A DNA stretch of 64,000 nt from Weeksella virosa DSM 16922 (GCF_000189415.1 NC_015144.1:1722001-1786000); one strand, 5' to 3'; counted from the stretch's first letter, positions 53,898 to 63,670 are shown. The notes: generated by a model from the sequence alone, not told the origin. Made by a program: numbers and translations.

Positions 53898-55820
53898 TTA
53901 CTGAATTAGATTCTTTTCTTTTTTTAATTTGCTATGTCGGTAACCATATCCAAAATAAATCGCCAATCCTATAAAGAGCCAACATAAGAAAATAAGCCAA
54001 TTTTTGATGCCTAATTGTGCCATCATATAAAAACAACAAAGCATTCCCGCTAGTGGAATCATAGAAGTCTTATAAAAGTATGAGCGGATAAACATCCCAA
54101 AGAAAATTAATATAAAAAGATACATAGGGATTTTGTGTTTGAAAACATCCCAGCCAACTTCTAATTTTTTTTGTTCATCGATCGGTAACTTATCGAGAAG
54201 GTCTGCATATTGTGTAGGTGTAAGATTTTTGAGGTAATGATCGAGATGTGCAACAGCTTGTCCATGGTTTTGATCTTCGATAAATCTTTGGGTGTCTTGC
54301 AACTCTTTTGGGTTAAGGGATTGAATGAGTGATTCTATAGGCATCGGTTCTGGTTGTAAAGTAAAAAAAGCTTTGGTTTCTTTTTCGAAGGTTGTCAAAC
54401 ATAACACAACGATAAGAAGCGTGAGAATAGGCATTACCCAACGCGCATCGATAAACGGTGTACGGAAACTTCCTCTTTTCATTTGTGGATTGGTATCTAG
54501 ACGGATTACGGCAGCACAAACCAAAACAAAAGCAAAAAGTGTCCCGATGGAACAAGCATCCACTACAAACTCTAGATCGGTAAACAAAATGGGTATCCCA
54601 ACCACAAAACCTGTAAAAATAGTTGCGTAGGAAGGTGTTTTGTATTTTGGGTGAATATTCGAAAATCGTTTCGGAAGTAAGCCATCTCTAGACATGGTCA
54701 TCCAAATTCTTGGTTGCCCAATTTGGAACACGATAAAAACACTTGCCATTGCAATAACAGCCGAAATAGAAATTATCCCTGCCAACCATTGCAAATCTTC
54801 TATCTGCTCGAAAACATACGCCAAAGGATCGCCAACATTTAGTTCAGAATAATGAACCAACCCTGTTATTACCAATGCAATCAAAATGTATAAAATAGTA
54901 CAGATTATGATGGATAAGAAGATACCACGTGGTAAATCTTTTTTCGGATTTACACATTCTTCTGCTGTTGTACTGATGGCATCAAAACCTATATAAGCGA
55001 AGAAAACCGAACTGACACCGGCCAAAACTCCGCTAATTCCGTTGGGTGCAAAAGGACTCCAATTCTCGGGCGAGACATAGAAAAATCCTACCAATATGAC
55101 CAATAAAACTACAGCTACTTTCAGGAATACCATGGCATTGCTCATTTTTCGTGTCTCGTTTATCCCTCTAAATACCAAAGCTGTAATTAGAAAAGTAATG
55201 ACCAAAGCTGGAATATCAAGAACTAAATTAAATCCGATTTTAGGAGCGTTTTCGAAGGCTAAATACTTGGCTATATCTTGTGCGTATGGGGTGCTTTTCA
55301 ATCCTTCTAAAGTAAAACCTTTTGCCAATTCGTTACTGATGAGTGCATGTCCGTCGCGAGCTGTAAAGTAATCCATCGTCATCCATTCTGGTAAATGAAT
55401 TCCCATGCCAGAGAGAAATGTAGTAAAGTAATCACTCCAAGAAATTGCTAAAACAATATTTCCAATGGCATATTCCATAATCAAAGCCCAACCAATCACC
55501 CAGGCGAATAATTCACCAAAAGCTACATAACTATACGTGTAGGCACTCCCAGAAACAGGAACCAACGAGGCAAATTCTGCATAGGCAAATGCAGTAAACC
55601 CACAAGCTAAAGCAGTAAATAGAAAAAGAAAAACAACTGCTGGACCACCTTCATAGCTCGCTCGTCCGATGGTGCTGAAAATTCCGGCACCGATAATTGC
55701 AGCGATTCCGAAACCAACCAAATCTTTGGTTCGTAGGGTTCTTTTTAGATGATGATTGCTGTCTTGCGATTCGGCTAGTATTTTTTCTACAGATTTTTTT
55801 CTGAATAACTGTGATCCCAT
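53898..55820 (-). CDS. APC-family amino acid permease (CAT-like) with soluble insert
   Basis: The 640-residue protein has a conserved APC core: RTKDLVGFGIAAIIGAGIFSTIGRAS, SGSAYTYSYVAFGELFAWVIGW, FFAYIGFDAISTTAEECVNPKKDLP and GQPRIWMTMSRDGLLPKRFSNIHPK. It resembles cationic amino acid transporters. An insert of about 85 hydrophilic residues (near 480-565, LQPEPMPIESLIQSLNPKEL...) separates the last two groups of helices. The exact substrate is uncertain. Single gene, divergent from the M28 peptidase. Confidence 0.88.
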   Translation of the reverse strand: MGSQLFRKKSVEKILAESQDSNHHLKRTLRTKDLVGFGIAAIIGAGIFSTIGRASYEGGPAVVFLFLFTALACGFTAFAYAEFASLVPVSGSAYTYSYVAFGELFAWVIGWALIMEYAIGNIVLAISWSDYFTTFLSGMGIHLPEWMTMDYFTARDGHALISNELAKGFTLEGLKSTPYAQDIAKYLAFENAPKIGFNLVLDIPALVITFLITALVFRGINETRKMSNAMVFLKVAVVLLVILVGFFYVSPENWSPFAPNGISGVLAGVSSVFFAYIGFDAISTTAEECVNPKKDLPRGIFLSIIICTILYILIALVITGLVHYSELNVGDPLAYVFEQIEDLQWLAGIISISAVIAMASVFIVFQIGQPRIWMTMSRDGLLPKRFSNIHPKYKTPSYATIFTGFVVGIPILFTDLEFVVDACSIGTLFAFVLVCAAVIRLDTNPQMKRGSFRTPFIDARWVMPILTLLIVVLCLTTFEKETKAFFTLQPEPMPIESLIQSLNPKELQDTQRFIEDQNHGQAVAHLDHYLKNLTPTQYADLLDKLPIDEQKKLEVGWDVFKHKIPMYLFILIFFGMFIRSYFYKTSMIPLAGMLCCFYMMAQLGIKNWLIFLCWLFIGLAIYFGYGYRHSKLKKEKNLIQ

Positions 55821-55938
55821 ATGTATAGATTATTTACATTTATCAGGATTTATCAACCGATGGTTATCAAATCCCAAAAAACAATTACTTTTACATTTCT
55901 TATTTAGTTATGAATAAATTTAATCAAAAATTAGAATA

Positions 55939-56946
55939 ATGAAACATTTCATGCTATCAATTGTGGTGTCGATAAGTTTTTTATCGTGTAATCCTATCCA
56001 AAAGCTGAATAATCCGAACACGATAGAAAAATTCACTCAACAAGTAAGCGAAACCGAACTGAAGAAACAATTATTTATTTTGGCAGGAGACCAAATGCAA
56101 GGGCGCAATGCAGGCACAGAAGGCGAGCGATTGGCCGCCGATCATATAGTTTCGTATTACAAAAATTTAGGGATTTCTTCGGTAAAAGGAACTGATAAAC
56201 CTTATTTTCAGACTATTCCAGCCAAAACCTTTAATCGTGTAGAAGGTGAAATGCGTAATATTTTAGCTTTTATTCCTGGAACCGAAAAAGCGGACGAAGT
56301 TTTGGTTTTATCGGCTCATTACGATCATGAAGGGGTGAAAAATGGGCTAATATACAACGGTGCAGATGATAACGGCTCTGGAACGGTTGCGGTGATGGAA
56401 ATTGCGCGCGTCATGAAAATGGCTTATGATAAAGGAGTAGGACCTAAAAGGTCGATCCTTTTTTTACATGTTTCTGGAGAAGAAAAAGGTTTATTAGGAT
56501 CGAAATATTATACCGATCATCCCATTTTCCCGTTGGATAAGACCATTGCTAACATTAATATTGATATGATTGGTCGTGTAGACAACGAGCATTTGCAACA
56601 AGAGAATTTTGTCTATGTAATTGGATCTAATATGTTGAGTTCTGATTTGGATAAAAAAGTACGAGAAGCCACACAATACAGTTCTATTGTTTTGGATGAA
56701 AAATACAATACCAAAGACGATCCAAATAGATTCTATTACCGATCTGATCACTACAATTTTGCAAAGTATCAGATTCCGTCGGTTTTTTATTTTAATGGTG
56801 TCCATGAAGATTATCACCAACCTAGCGATACTCCCGATAAGATAAATTACCCAATTCTTACACAGCGTACGAAACTAATTTTTGCTACAGTTTGGTTATT
56901 GGCTAATGCAGACAATAGACCAGTTGTAGATATAATATCCGACTAA
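55939..56946 (+). CDS. M28-family zinc aminopeptidase lipoprotein
   Basis: The 335-residue protein has a lipobox at about 17 (ISFLSC). The M28 domain carries metal ligands in LSAHYDHEG and NGADDNGSGTVAVME, the catalytic HVSGEEKGLLGSKYY, NIDMIGRVD and the late FNGVHEDYHQPSDTPDKI. It is a di-zinc aminopeptidase probably anchored in the periplasm or on the surface. It could feed peptide breakdown products to uptake systems such as the divergent permease. Confidence 0.9.
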   Translation: MKHFMLSIVVSISFLSCNPIQKLNNPNTIEKFTQQVSETELKKQLFILAGDQMQGRNAGTEGERLAADHIVSYYKNLGISSVKGTDKPYFQTIPAKTFNRVEGEMRNILAFIPGTEKADEVLVLSAHYDHEGVKNGLIYNGADDNGSGTVAVMEIARVMKMAYDKGVGPKRSILFLHVSGEEKGLLGSKYYTDHPIFPLDKTIANINIDMIGRVDNEHLQQENFVYVIGSNMLSSDLDKKVREATQYSSIVLDEKYNTKDDPNRFYYRSDHYNFAKYQIPSVFYFNGVHEDYHQPSDTPDKINYPILTQRTKLIFATVWLLANADNRPVVDIISD

Positions 56947-56966
56947 ACAATTAAACATCAATAGTA

Positions 56967-57006
56967 AATAAATCCCTTTCATGAGAAAATGAAAGGGATT
57001 TATTGT
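56967..57006. terminator. Bidirectional terminator after the M28 gene
   Basis: An AATAAATCCCTTTCAT / ATGAAAGGGATTTATT stem of about 16 bp with a six-base loop. The 57007-57144 stretch between it and pepE holds nothing recognised. Confidence 0.82.
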
Positions 57007-57144
57007 TTCAATTATCTTTACATTTTAGAAGGAATTATTTTCATTGCATGCAACCCTAATTGATATTTATTTTATATAATTAGTATATACTTTATCAACT
57101 TTTTATTAGGAGAGTAAGAATGAATTTTAGAGATTAAAAAATAT

Positions 57145-57864
57145 TTATTGCAATAAACTACTCATTCTCATTCCGCTTTCGATGATTCTTTCCTTGTTTT
57201 TTCTGCTAAACCAAACTGCGTTTTCTGATCCTTTTAGCGTGATTTCTCCCTCCAAAATCTCCAACCAAGAACCTTCTTTTAGACCAAGAACAGCTATGTC
57301 ATTCTGTATCAAAAATTCGGCAATTCGCTGCTCTCTCGTTTCTCCTTTGTGTGTAGAATTTGGGTCGGCTTCTAGGTAATGCGGATTTAGGTTGAAAGGT
57401 AATATTTTCAGCGCCTCGAAACTTGGTGGATAAACGATTGGCATATCGTTCGTTGTCCCGATTGTTTGTCCGGTCAAATTACTGCCTGCACTTGTCCCGA
57501 TATAAGGTGTTCCCGATAGAATGGCTTCTCGTAAAGTTGTCATCAGGTCCAACTCGTACAAGGTTTTCAGGAGTAAGAATGTGTTTCCTCCACCCACAAA
57601 AATAGTTTTGGCATCTCGGATTGCTTCTTTCTTATTTTCAAATTCGTGTATGCCTCGAACTTTAATTTCATGTGCTTGCAAGGCATTTTTCACTTTTTCG
57701 GTATAATCGTCATAATTAATGCCAGAAGGTTGTGCGAAAGGGATGAAAATTAACTCATCGGTTTGGGTAAAATCTTTTATTTCTTCTCGGATATACTCTA
57801 AAAAATCACTTCCATAAATTGTACTTGTGCTTATAATAAGCGCTTTGACTTCTTTATTGATCAT
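57145..57864 (-). CDS. pepE: Dipeptidase E / peptidase S51 (cyanophycinase-like)
   Basis: The 239-residue protein has the S51 pattern: LIFIPFAQPSGINYDDYTEKVKNAL, IFVGGGNTFLLLKTLYE and the nucleophile Ser in YIGTSAGSNLTGQTI, followed by the PLNFNPHYLEADPNSTHKG-type region. Peptidase E cleaves dipeptides starting with Asp. It is monocistronic, with a complex inverted-repeat region upstream. Confidence 0.9.
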   Translation of the reverse strand: MINKEVKALIISTSTIYGSDFLEYIREEIKDFTQTDELIFIPFAQPSGINYDDYTEKVKNALQAHEIKVRGIHEFENKKEAIRDAKTIFVGGGNTFLLLKTLYELDLMTTLREAILSGTPYIGTSAGSNLTGQTIGTTNDMPIVYPPSFEALKILPFNLNPHYLEADPNSTHKGETREQRIAEFLIQNDIAVLGLKEGSWLEILEGEITLKGSENAVWFSRKNKERIIESGMRMSSLLQ

Positions 57865-57961
57865 CGTTTTTTTATTTGTAGGATAATATAAATATAAAAA
57901 TACACACCTTCAAGCTTTCGACCTTATCTCTTTGTTATTTCTTTTACGGTTGGGTAATATC

Positions 57962-58053
57962 TGGTAGGATGATATACAATACATTCACAAAGTATGATTT
58001 TATCCTACCAATCGAAAACAAAAAATCCTACTCGACAAATAGGTAGGATTTTA
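57962..58053. repeat. Paired GTAGGAT inverted repeats between phnA and pepE
   Basis: Two hairpins share the same arm sequence: TGGTAGGAT (57962-57970) / ATCCTACCA (58002-58010), and AAATCCTAC (58023-58031) / GTAGGATTTT (58043-58052). The second is the phnA terminator on the minus strand. The shared arms allow alternative pairing. Confidence 0.6.
58020..58053 (-). terminator. Terminator after phnA
   Basis: On the minus strand AAAATCCTAC / GTAGGATTTTTT forms a stem with a 12-base loop and T run, 24 bases after the phnA stop. Confidence 0.8.
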
Positions 58054-58076
58054 TAAGGTTTCGCGTGTTATTATGT

Positions 58077-58646
58077 TTATTGTTTTTTTACAAATTTGGT
58101 CAGAATTACTATTGTTTGTCCATCAACTTTCCCCTCAATTTGTTCGTGGTTATCGTGCACCAAACGAATATTGCGCACTGCTGTTCCTATTTTAGCATTG
58201 AGAGAAGAGCCTTTCACATCCAAATCTTTGATTAGGGTTACAGTATCGCCAGCAACCAAAATATTTCCATTGACATCTTTGTGCAATTCGGCTGCATCAT
58301 CTTTTACGGCTTTTGCCCATTCGAGTGTATCCTCGTCTAAGTACAACATGTCCAATGCATCGGCAGCCCACGCTTCGTTGTTCATGCGTTGCAGCAGTCG
58401 GTAAGCAACAACTTGTACGGCAGGAACTTCGCTCCACATACTGGTAGGTAAATACTTTTCCCAAAATTGTGGATCCAAATCGGCTCGTTTTTCTAATTGC
58501 GCTTTGCATACTTCTGCAATGTAAATGCAACGATTAGGATCGTTTGTCGCATTTGGTTGAACTTCGAATACGCTAAGTTCCTCGGTAAGGCCCGTAAGTT
58601 CGCAGCTGTTATTGCTACGTTGTTTCAATTGTTCTTCAAGCTTCAT
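58077..58646 (-). CDS. phnA: PhnA-domain protein (YjdM-like)
   Basis: The 189-residue protein has an N-terminal region that in many homologues carries a zinc ribbon; here only NSCELTG retains a single cysteine. The C-terminal 65 residues are a typical PhnA domain (LVAGDTVTLIKDLDVKGSSLNAKIGTAVRNIRLVHDNHEQIEGKVDGQTIVILTKFVKK). Despite the name the link with phosphonate use is weak, and the role is unknown. A -7 box lies at 58661-58668. Confidence 0.85.
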   Translation of the reverse strand: MKLEEQLKQRSNNSCELTGLTEELSVFEVQPNATNDPNRCIYIAEVCKAQLEKRADLDPQFWEKYLPTSMWSEVPAVQVVAYRLLQRMNNEAWAADALDMLYLDEDTLEWAKAVKDDAAELHKDVNGNILVAGDTVTLIKDLDVKGSSLNAKIGTAVRNIRLVHDNHEQIEGKVDGQTIVILTKFVKKQ

Positions 58647-58660
58647 AGAGACATTTTTTG

Positions 58661-58668
58661 CAAATATA
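58661..58668 (-). promoter_or_regulatory. -7 promoter box of phnA
   Basis: The minus strand reads TATATTTG, 14 bases before the phnA ATG, inside the gap after the efflux pump remnant, so phnA can be expressed independently of it. Confidence 0.5.
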
Positions 58669-58679
58669 CTGAATTCTTT

Positions 58680-61423
58680 TTAGGCTTCTATTTCCTTGGG
58701 TGAACGTTCCTTGTACATCCAATAATAAGCAATTGGTAGGATAGTAAAGGATAGGAATAAACAACAAATCAATCCGCCGACAATCATGATGGCTAAAGGT
58801 TTCTGAATCTCAGATCCCATACCGGTCGAAAGTGCTGCTGGTAAAAGGCCCATTGATCCCATAAGAGCAATCATCACAACCGGACGAATTCTACTTTTCA
58901 CTCCTTCTTCTATGGCTTGTTTTAGAGGGATTTTATGTCTTCGGTTTTCACTAATCATACCAATAAGAACAATCCCGTCTATAGTTGCAACTCCGAACAA
59001 GATAATGAATCCGATTCCAGCTGAGATTCCGAAAATTGTACCGGTTATCCAAAGCGTTAAAAACCACCAATAAACGCAAACGGAAGAGTAAGCGCCGCAA
59101 CGGCTGTGTCTTTTGCATTTCCGAAATTAGAGTACAACAAAAGCATAATCAAAACCAGCGAAACCGGAATGACCAAAGCGAGTTGTTTGGCGGCACGTTC
59201 TTTACTTTCGAATTCCCCAGTCCATTCCATATGGTTTTCTTTAGGTAGATGAACTTCCTTGGCGACAACTTGTTTGGCTTCGTCTATGGTGCTTCCTAAA
59301 TCGCGTCCTTCGATACTAAAACCTACGCCGATATAGCGACTGTTGCCTTCTCGGTAAATAAACGCAGGCCCTGTTTGGTAACCAATACTGGCAATCTCTT
59401 GCAAAGGAATATTTTGCCCATTACTGGTTGGGATAAGAATATTTCCTATTTTTTCGGGAGTATCTCGGTATTCTTTGTTGAAGCGAAGAACGACATCAAA
59501 TTGGCGATCGCCTTCGTAGAACATAGTAGCGGATTGGCCACCGATTGTCATTTCTATCACTGCTTGTACATCGGCAGTTTGAATGCTATATTTGGCCATT
59601 TTCGAGTCGTGAAGTTGAATTTTGAGTTCAGGTAAACCGATATTTTTATAAACATTGATATCGGTAATTCAGTCAACTTTTTCGATGGCTGCTGCAACTT
59701 GATTGGCATATTTTTCTAAGTCGTATAAATCATCACCAAAAATTTTGATAACCAAAGCACTTTTCACGCCGGCAACATATTCTTCTACGTTATCTTGAAT
59801 CGGTTGACTAAAACCAAAATTGATTCCAGGATAATGATCGAGTTGCGTACGCATTTCTTGGATTATGGTTTATTTAGAAACTTTTCTTTCCCAATCTTTT
59901 TCGTCTTTTAGTTGGACATTGAATTCAATATTGAAAAAACCTGTAGGGTCGGTTCCGTCATTTGGTCGTCCGGTTTGCGTCAGAACAAAATCTATTTCGG
60001 GAATGGTTTTCATCAACTTTTCTTTCATTTCTTTGGTCAATCTTGTCGATTCATCCAAACTAATACTATTCGGTAAAGTTGCCCGAACGTAAATTGCTCC
60101 TTCGTTGAGTTTTGGTAGGAATTCTGATCCGTAATGAGAGAATTTTACAAAACAAATTGTGAGGATTCCTAAAAATATTGCAATTGTCGTTTTTTTGTAT
60201 TTGAAGGTAACTTGAAACAAATTATAAATATTTCTCTGAAAAAATCGGGTAATAAAGTTTTCTTTTTCTTCGATGTTTTTCGTGAAAAGAAGTTTACACA
60301 TTGCCGGAACATACGTTAAACTCAAAATCAATGAACCTAAAAGGGCATAACTTAACGTAAAGGCTAACGGACTAAACATTTTTCCTTCTACTTTCTGAAA
60401 AGAGAAAATAGGTAATAAGGCTACGATGAGGATGATGAGGACAAAAAAGATGTACGAAGCAACACTACCAGCACTTTTTTTGATGAGTCCGTGTTTATTC
60501 ATTCGGGCAAATCTTTCGGGTCCTATTTTGTGAGATTGTGCGGCTAAGGCAACAAAAACAGTTTCTACAATTACCAAAGTTCCTTCGAGTAATAGTCCGA
60601 AATCGAGTGATCCCATCGAAATTAAATTCGCTGGTAATCCTTGAATTTTCAGCATGATAATAGCGAATAAAAACGATAATGGAATTACAGATGCAACAAT
60701 GAAGGTTGATTTCCAATTATACAAGAAAATAAAGACGATGAGCGAAACCAAAAGAATTCCTTCGATCAAGTTTTTAGAAACAGTCCTTACCGTATTATCG
60801 ACCAAGGTTGTACGGTCTACAACGGTTTCTATGGTTGTATTTTCGGGTAAATGACGTTCGTTTAGGATGTTGATTTTTTCTTCACTACCAAAACTTACGA
60901 CATCAGCAACGCCCGGAACCGAAAGTAATTCGCGTTCGATTACCCAATCTTGCAAAGCTGTAACTTCTTTTAGTGGGAGGTCACTTTTGATAATGTATCG
61001 AAAAATTTCACCGGTTGCACCCGAAGGTGGCTCAATTTCGCTGTTTACACCTTCAGGCAAATCAACGTCGTTTAATTTATTCGACACATATTGTTGCGCA
61101 TAGAAATCATCTACATTATCTTCGAACTGAACCGTCACCACTGAAAGTCCGAAAAGAGAAATCGAACGAATATTCGATTTGTGTGGGATGCTGTTCATTT
61201 CTTTAGAAATCGGTAGAGTAACCAATTTTTCCATTTCTTCTGCACTTCGACCAGGCCATTGTATAATGATTCTTGCTCGCGTATTGGTTACATCTGGGAA
61301 AGCTTCTATTGGCGTGTGTTTAAGCGCATAAATACCTCCGAACAATAACACAAAAACCCCAAACATCACCAAGGTTGTGTGTCGTAGCGAGAAAGTAACG
61401 ATGTTTTGAACAAACTTTTGCAT
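58680..61423 (-). pseudogene. CusA/CzcA-type heavy-metal RND efflux pump, decayed
   Basis: Reading from ATG 61423 (MQKFVQNIVTFSLRHTTLV) a CusA-type pump is recognisable to the final YYWMYKERSPKEIEA. Damage: an in-frame loss of about 100 residues of the porter domain near 60868-60882 (SFGSEEK joined to INILNERHLPENTTIE), an in-frame TAA at 59870-59872 (probably CAA once), an in-frame TGA near 59669-59671 (probably GGA once), and one missing T near 59057 that shifts the frame before the last transmembrane block. Core motifs remain (LPFAFIGGF, HTPIEAFPDVTN). The pump cannot be made as written. Confidence 0.87.
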
Positions 61424-62380
61424 GAAATATTGGTTTATTTGTTCGAAAATGAGCAAAGCATTCGACCCGATAACTTTTTCATCCGAAGCCAAATCTTCTT
61501 CTATATACGTCCACTCTTCGTTATTGCTAATTGGCGTCACTTTTTTCGCCTCAAGAGTACAGTCGTTTTTGTAGGTAACGAGATAGTTTTTGTTGTTGAA
61601 AAAATCAAAGCGTCATTAGGAATCGCATATGCGTTTCGGTCTGAAGTGTTTTTATTGATGATAATATCAACCCTTAGGCCTGGCATAAGATTCAAATTTT
61701 GATTTTCTAAGACAACGCGCGCTTTCAGAACGTGTTCATTGTCATCAAAAACATTATAAATTTTATCGATTTTTCCGGTGTAAATTTGGTCTGGATAAGC
61801 AATGGTTTTTACTTTCACTAGATCGCCAGTTTTTACATATTTTAGATTGCTTACATAAATATTCACCATTACCCAAACTTTTTTAAGGTTCGAAATAGAA
61901 AACAAAGCATCGCTATCCGACGTGATACTTTGTCCAGAACTGATCGATTTCTGAATGATATATCCTTTTTCGGCGCCAAAATCTGAAAAGCATCCTGCCC
62001 AACAGCTCTGTACAATTGCAAAGTTTGCTTGATTCTTTCTAACTCGATTTTGGCACTTGCCAATTCATGCTCCGACTCTAAAACTTCGGGAGCAGAAATC
62101 ATCCCATCATTCAACAATTCTTTTTTGGTAGAAATTTGTTTGTTAAGTAAAGTAATCTGATTCTGAAAGAAACGTTGTTGTTGATACAATTCCTGAATTT
62201 GAGACGATTTTATCGTCGCCAAAACTTGTCCTTTCTTCACATAATCGCCCAACTCGAAATTGACATTATCTACCACACCATCGAGCAAACTCCGAAAGCT
62301 TACCAAATCGTTTTCATCATATTCTATTTTTCCCGGCATTAGCAGTTGCTCGGTAATCGGACTTTTATGAACCGCAAGAA
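61424..62380 (-). pseudogene. RND efflux periplasmic adaptor (CusB/HlyD-type), 5'-deleted and frameshifted
   Basis: The readable protein is ILAVHKSPITEQLLMPGKIEYDENDLVSFRSL...NVNFELGDYVKKGQVLATIKSSQIQELYQ, a membrane-fusion protein with lipoyl-like halves and helical hairpin. The signal peptide and first part are gone: upstream sequence belongs to the sensor kinase in another frame. One G is missing near 61967 (frame returns at GYIIQKSISSGQ...) and one T near 61590. No stop separates its last codons (EQINQYF) from the CusA ATG at 61423, so a single fused frame runs through both. Confidence 0.83.
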
Positions 62381-63670
62381 TATCCGTTGGATATGATGAA
62401 TCTTGAAAATAATATTGGCAAGAGAAAGTCCGATTCCTTTTCCGTTAAATTCTGAGGTGTTGCTGCCACGATAAAAGTTCGACGTAATTCTGTGTAAATC
62501 CTCTTTTTCTATACCAATTCCTTGATCTTTAATTTGTAGTTGTAAATGATTTTCTTCTTCGGATATACTAATTTTAACTAATTGATTATGAGAGTATTTT
62601 ATGGCGTTTTCTAAAATGTTGAGAATTGCCAAACGCAACATTTTTTCGTTACCTTGTTGAATGAGTAATTGTTGATTTTTCAACTCAAAATCCAATTGAA
62701 ATTTGGCTTCTTTTAATGCAGCTTCTTGTTCGATCATCTGAAAAATAATTTCATCTATCCGAATTGGGGACAGTTCTAAATTGGTTTTCACACCAGAAAG
62801 AATCATCATTTGATCGAGTGTATCGCGCAAATCTTCGACATAATTTGCATACTGTAGATTCACTTTTTTATATTCTTCTACACTTCTTTCTTTTTGTTTG
62901 GTAACTTCTATAGTGTCTAAAATTGCGGTCATCGGCGTTCTAAATTCGTGCGAAACATAATCGATAAAGTTTTTTTGTACCAAAAATGTTTCCCCTAAAC
63001 GTTCCACAAAATGATTGTACGTTTTTACCAAATCTTCAACTTCTTTATACGTTTTTTCGAGTTGGATAGGATGTTGAAAATTTTCGGAGTTTCTTGATTT
63101 TATCTGTTTCATCATCAAGGAAATAGGTTGATAAGCAATATGGCCGATTAGCTGTCCGAAAAGAAAAACAACCAACAAACCAATTACTGAAACTAGGACA
63201 AGAATTTGTAAAAGTGAATTCATTAAACCATAAAATTCATCGGTTGATTCTCTAGTGATAATAACAAAATCGCCTTGATTGTCATGATAAAATAAGCCGC
63301 TATAAAAAAAGTTATCGGTCCGAAAATTAGCTTCTTTATTTTTTCGAATTGTTTCTACAAAGTTTTCGGTAATTTCGACATCATCGACCATATTTCCACC
63401 AAACTTTTTATTCTTTTCATTGAACACTAAAATATTCTTTTTCGAGATCGATTTCGAAAGTCTATTTTGTATGCTTTGATGTTCCGAATGCGAAACTTCA
63501 TCTTCTTCTAAATAATAAAAAGCGGCGAGTAAGGTTTTGCTTTCGAGATTTTTATATTCGCGCTGAATCATTTTTGTCGAAAAGAAAAAATAAATTAAAA
63601 CCGATGCTACCAAAATGGCTACTCCAAAAAGTAAACTCGTATAAAAGGCTAAGCGATTTTTTAAACTCAT
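62339..63670 (-). CDS. Sensor histidine kinase (CusS-like), C-terminal end lost
   Basis: The 443-residue frame has two membrane helices (about 10-30 and 152-172), a periplasmic sensor region, a HAMP-like linker and HisKA with His241 in YVSHEFRTP. HATPase_c shows N box LNILENAIKYS (350-360), G1 DQGIGI (382-387) and G2 GKGIGLSLA (410-418). After residue 426 (FKIHH) the sequence leaves the family and 17 unrelated residues follow, so the last strands of the ATPase are missing. It overlaps the regulator by 4 bases. Probably nonfunctional or impaired. Confidence 0.8.
   Translation of the reverse strand: MSLKNRLAFYTSLLFGVAILVASVLIYFFFSTKMIQREYKNLESKTLLAAFYYLEEDEVSHSEHQSIQNRLSKSISKKNILVFNEKNKKFGGNMVDDVEITENFVETIRKNKEANFRTDNFFYSGLFYHDNQGDFVIITRESTDEFYGLMNSLLQILVLVSVIGLLVVFLFGQLIGHIAYQPISLMMKQIKSRNSENFQHPIQLEKTYKEVEDLVKTYNHFVERLGETFLVQKNFIDYVSHEFRTPMTAILDTIEVTKQKERSVEEYKKVNLQYANYVEDLRDTLDQMMILSGVKTNLELSPIRIDEIIFQMIEQEAALKEAKFQLDFELKNQQLLIQQGNEKMLRLAILNILENAIKYSHNQLVKISISEEENHLQLQIKDQGIGIEKEDLHRITSNFYRGSNTSEFNGKGIGLSLANIIFKIHHIQRIFLRFIKVRLPSNC

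Noticed and set aside
61406-61702. 98-codon plus-strand frame over the adaptor/pump junction
   Set aside because: It is a shadow of the decayed efflux genes, with no independent features.
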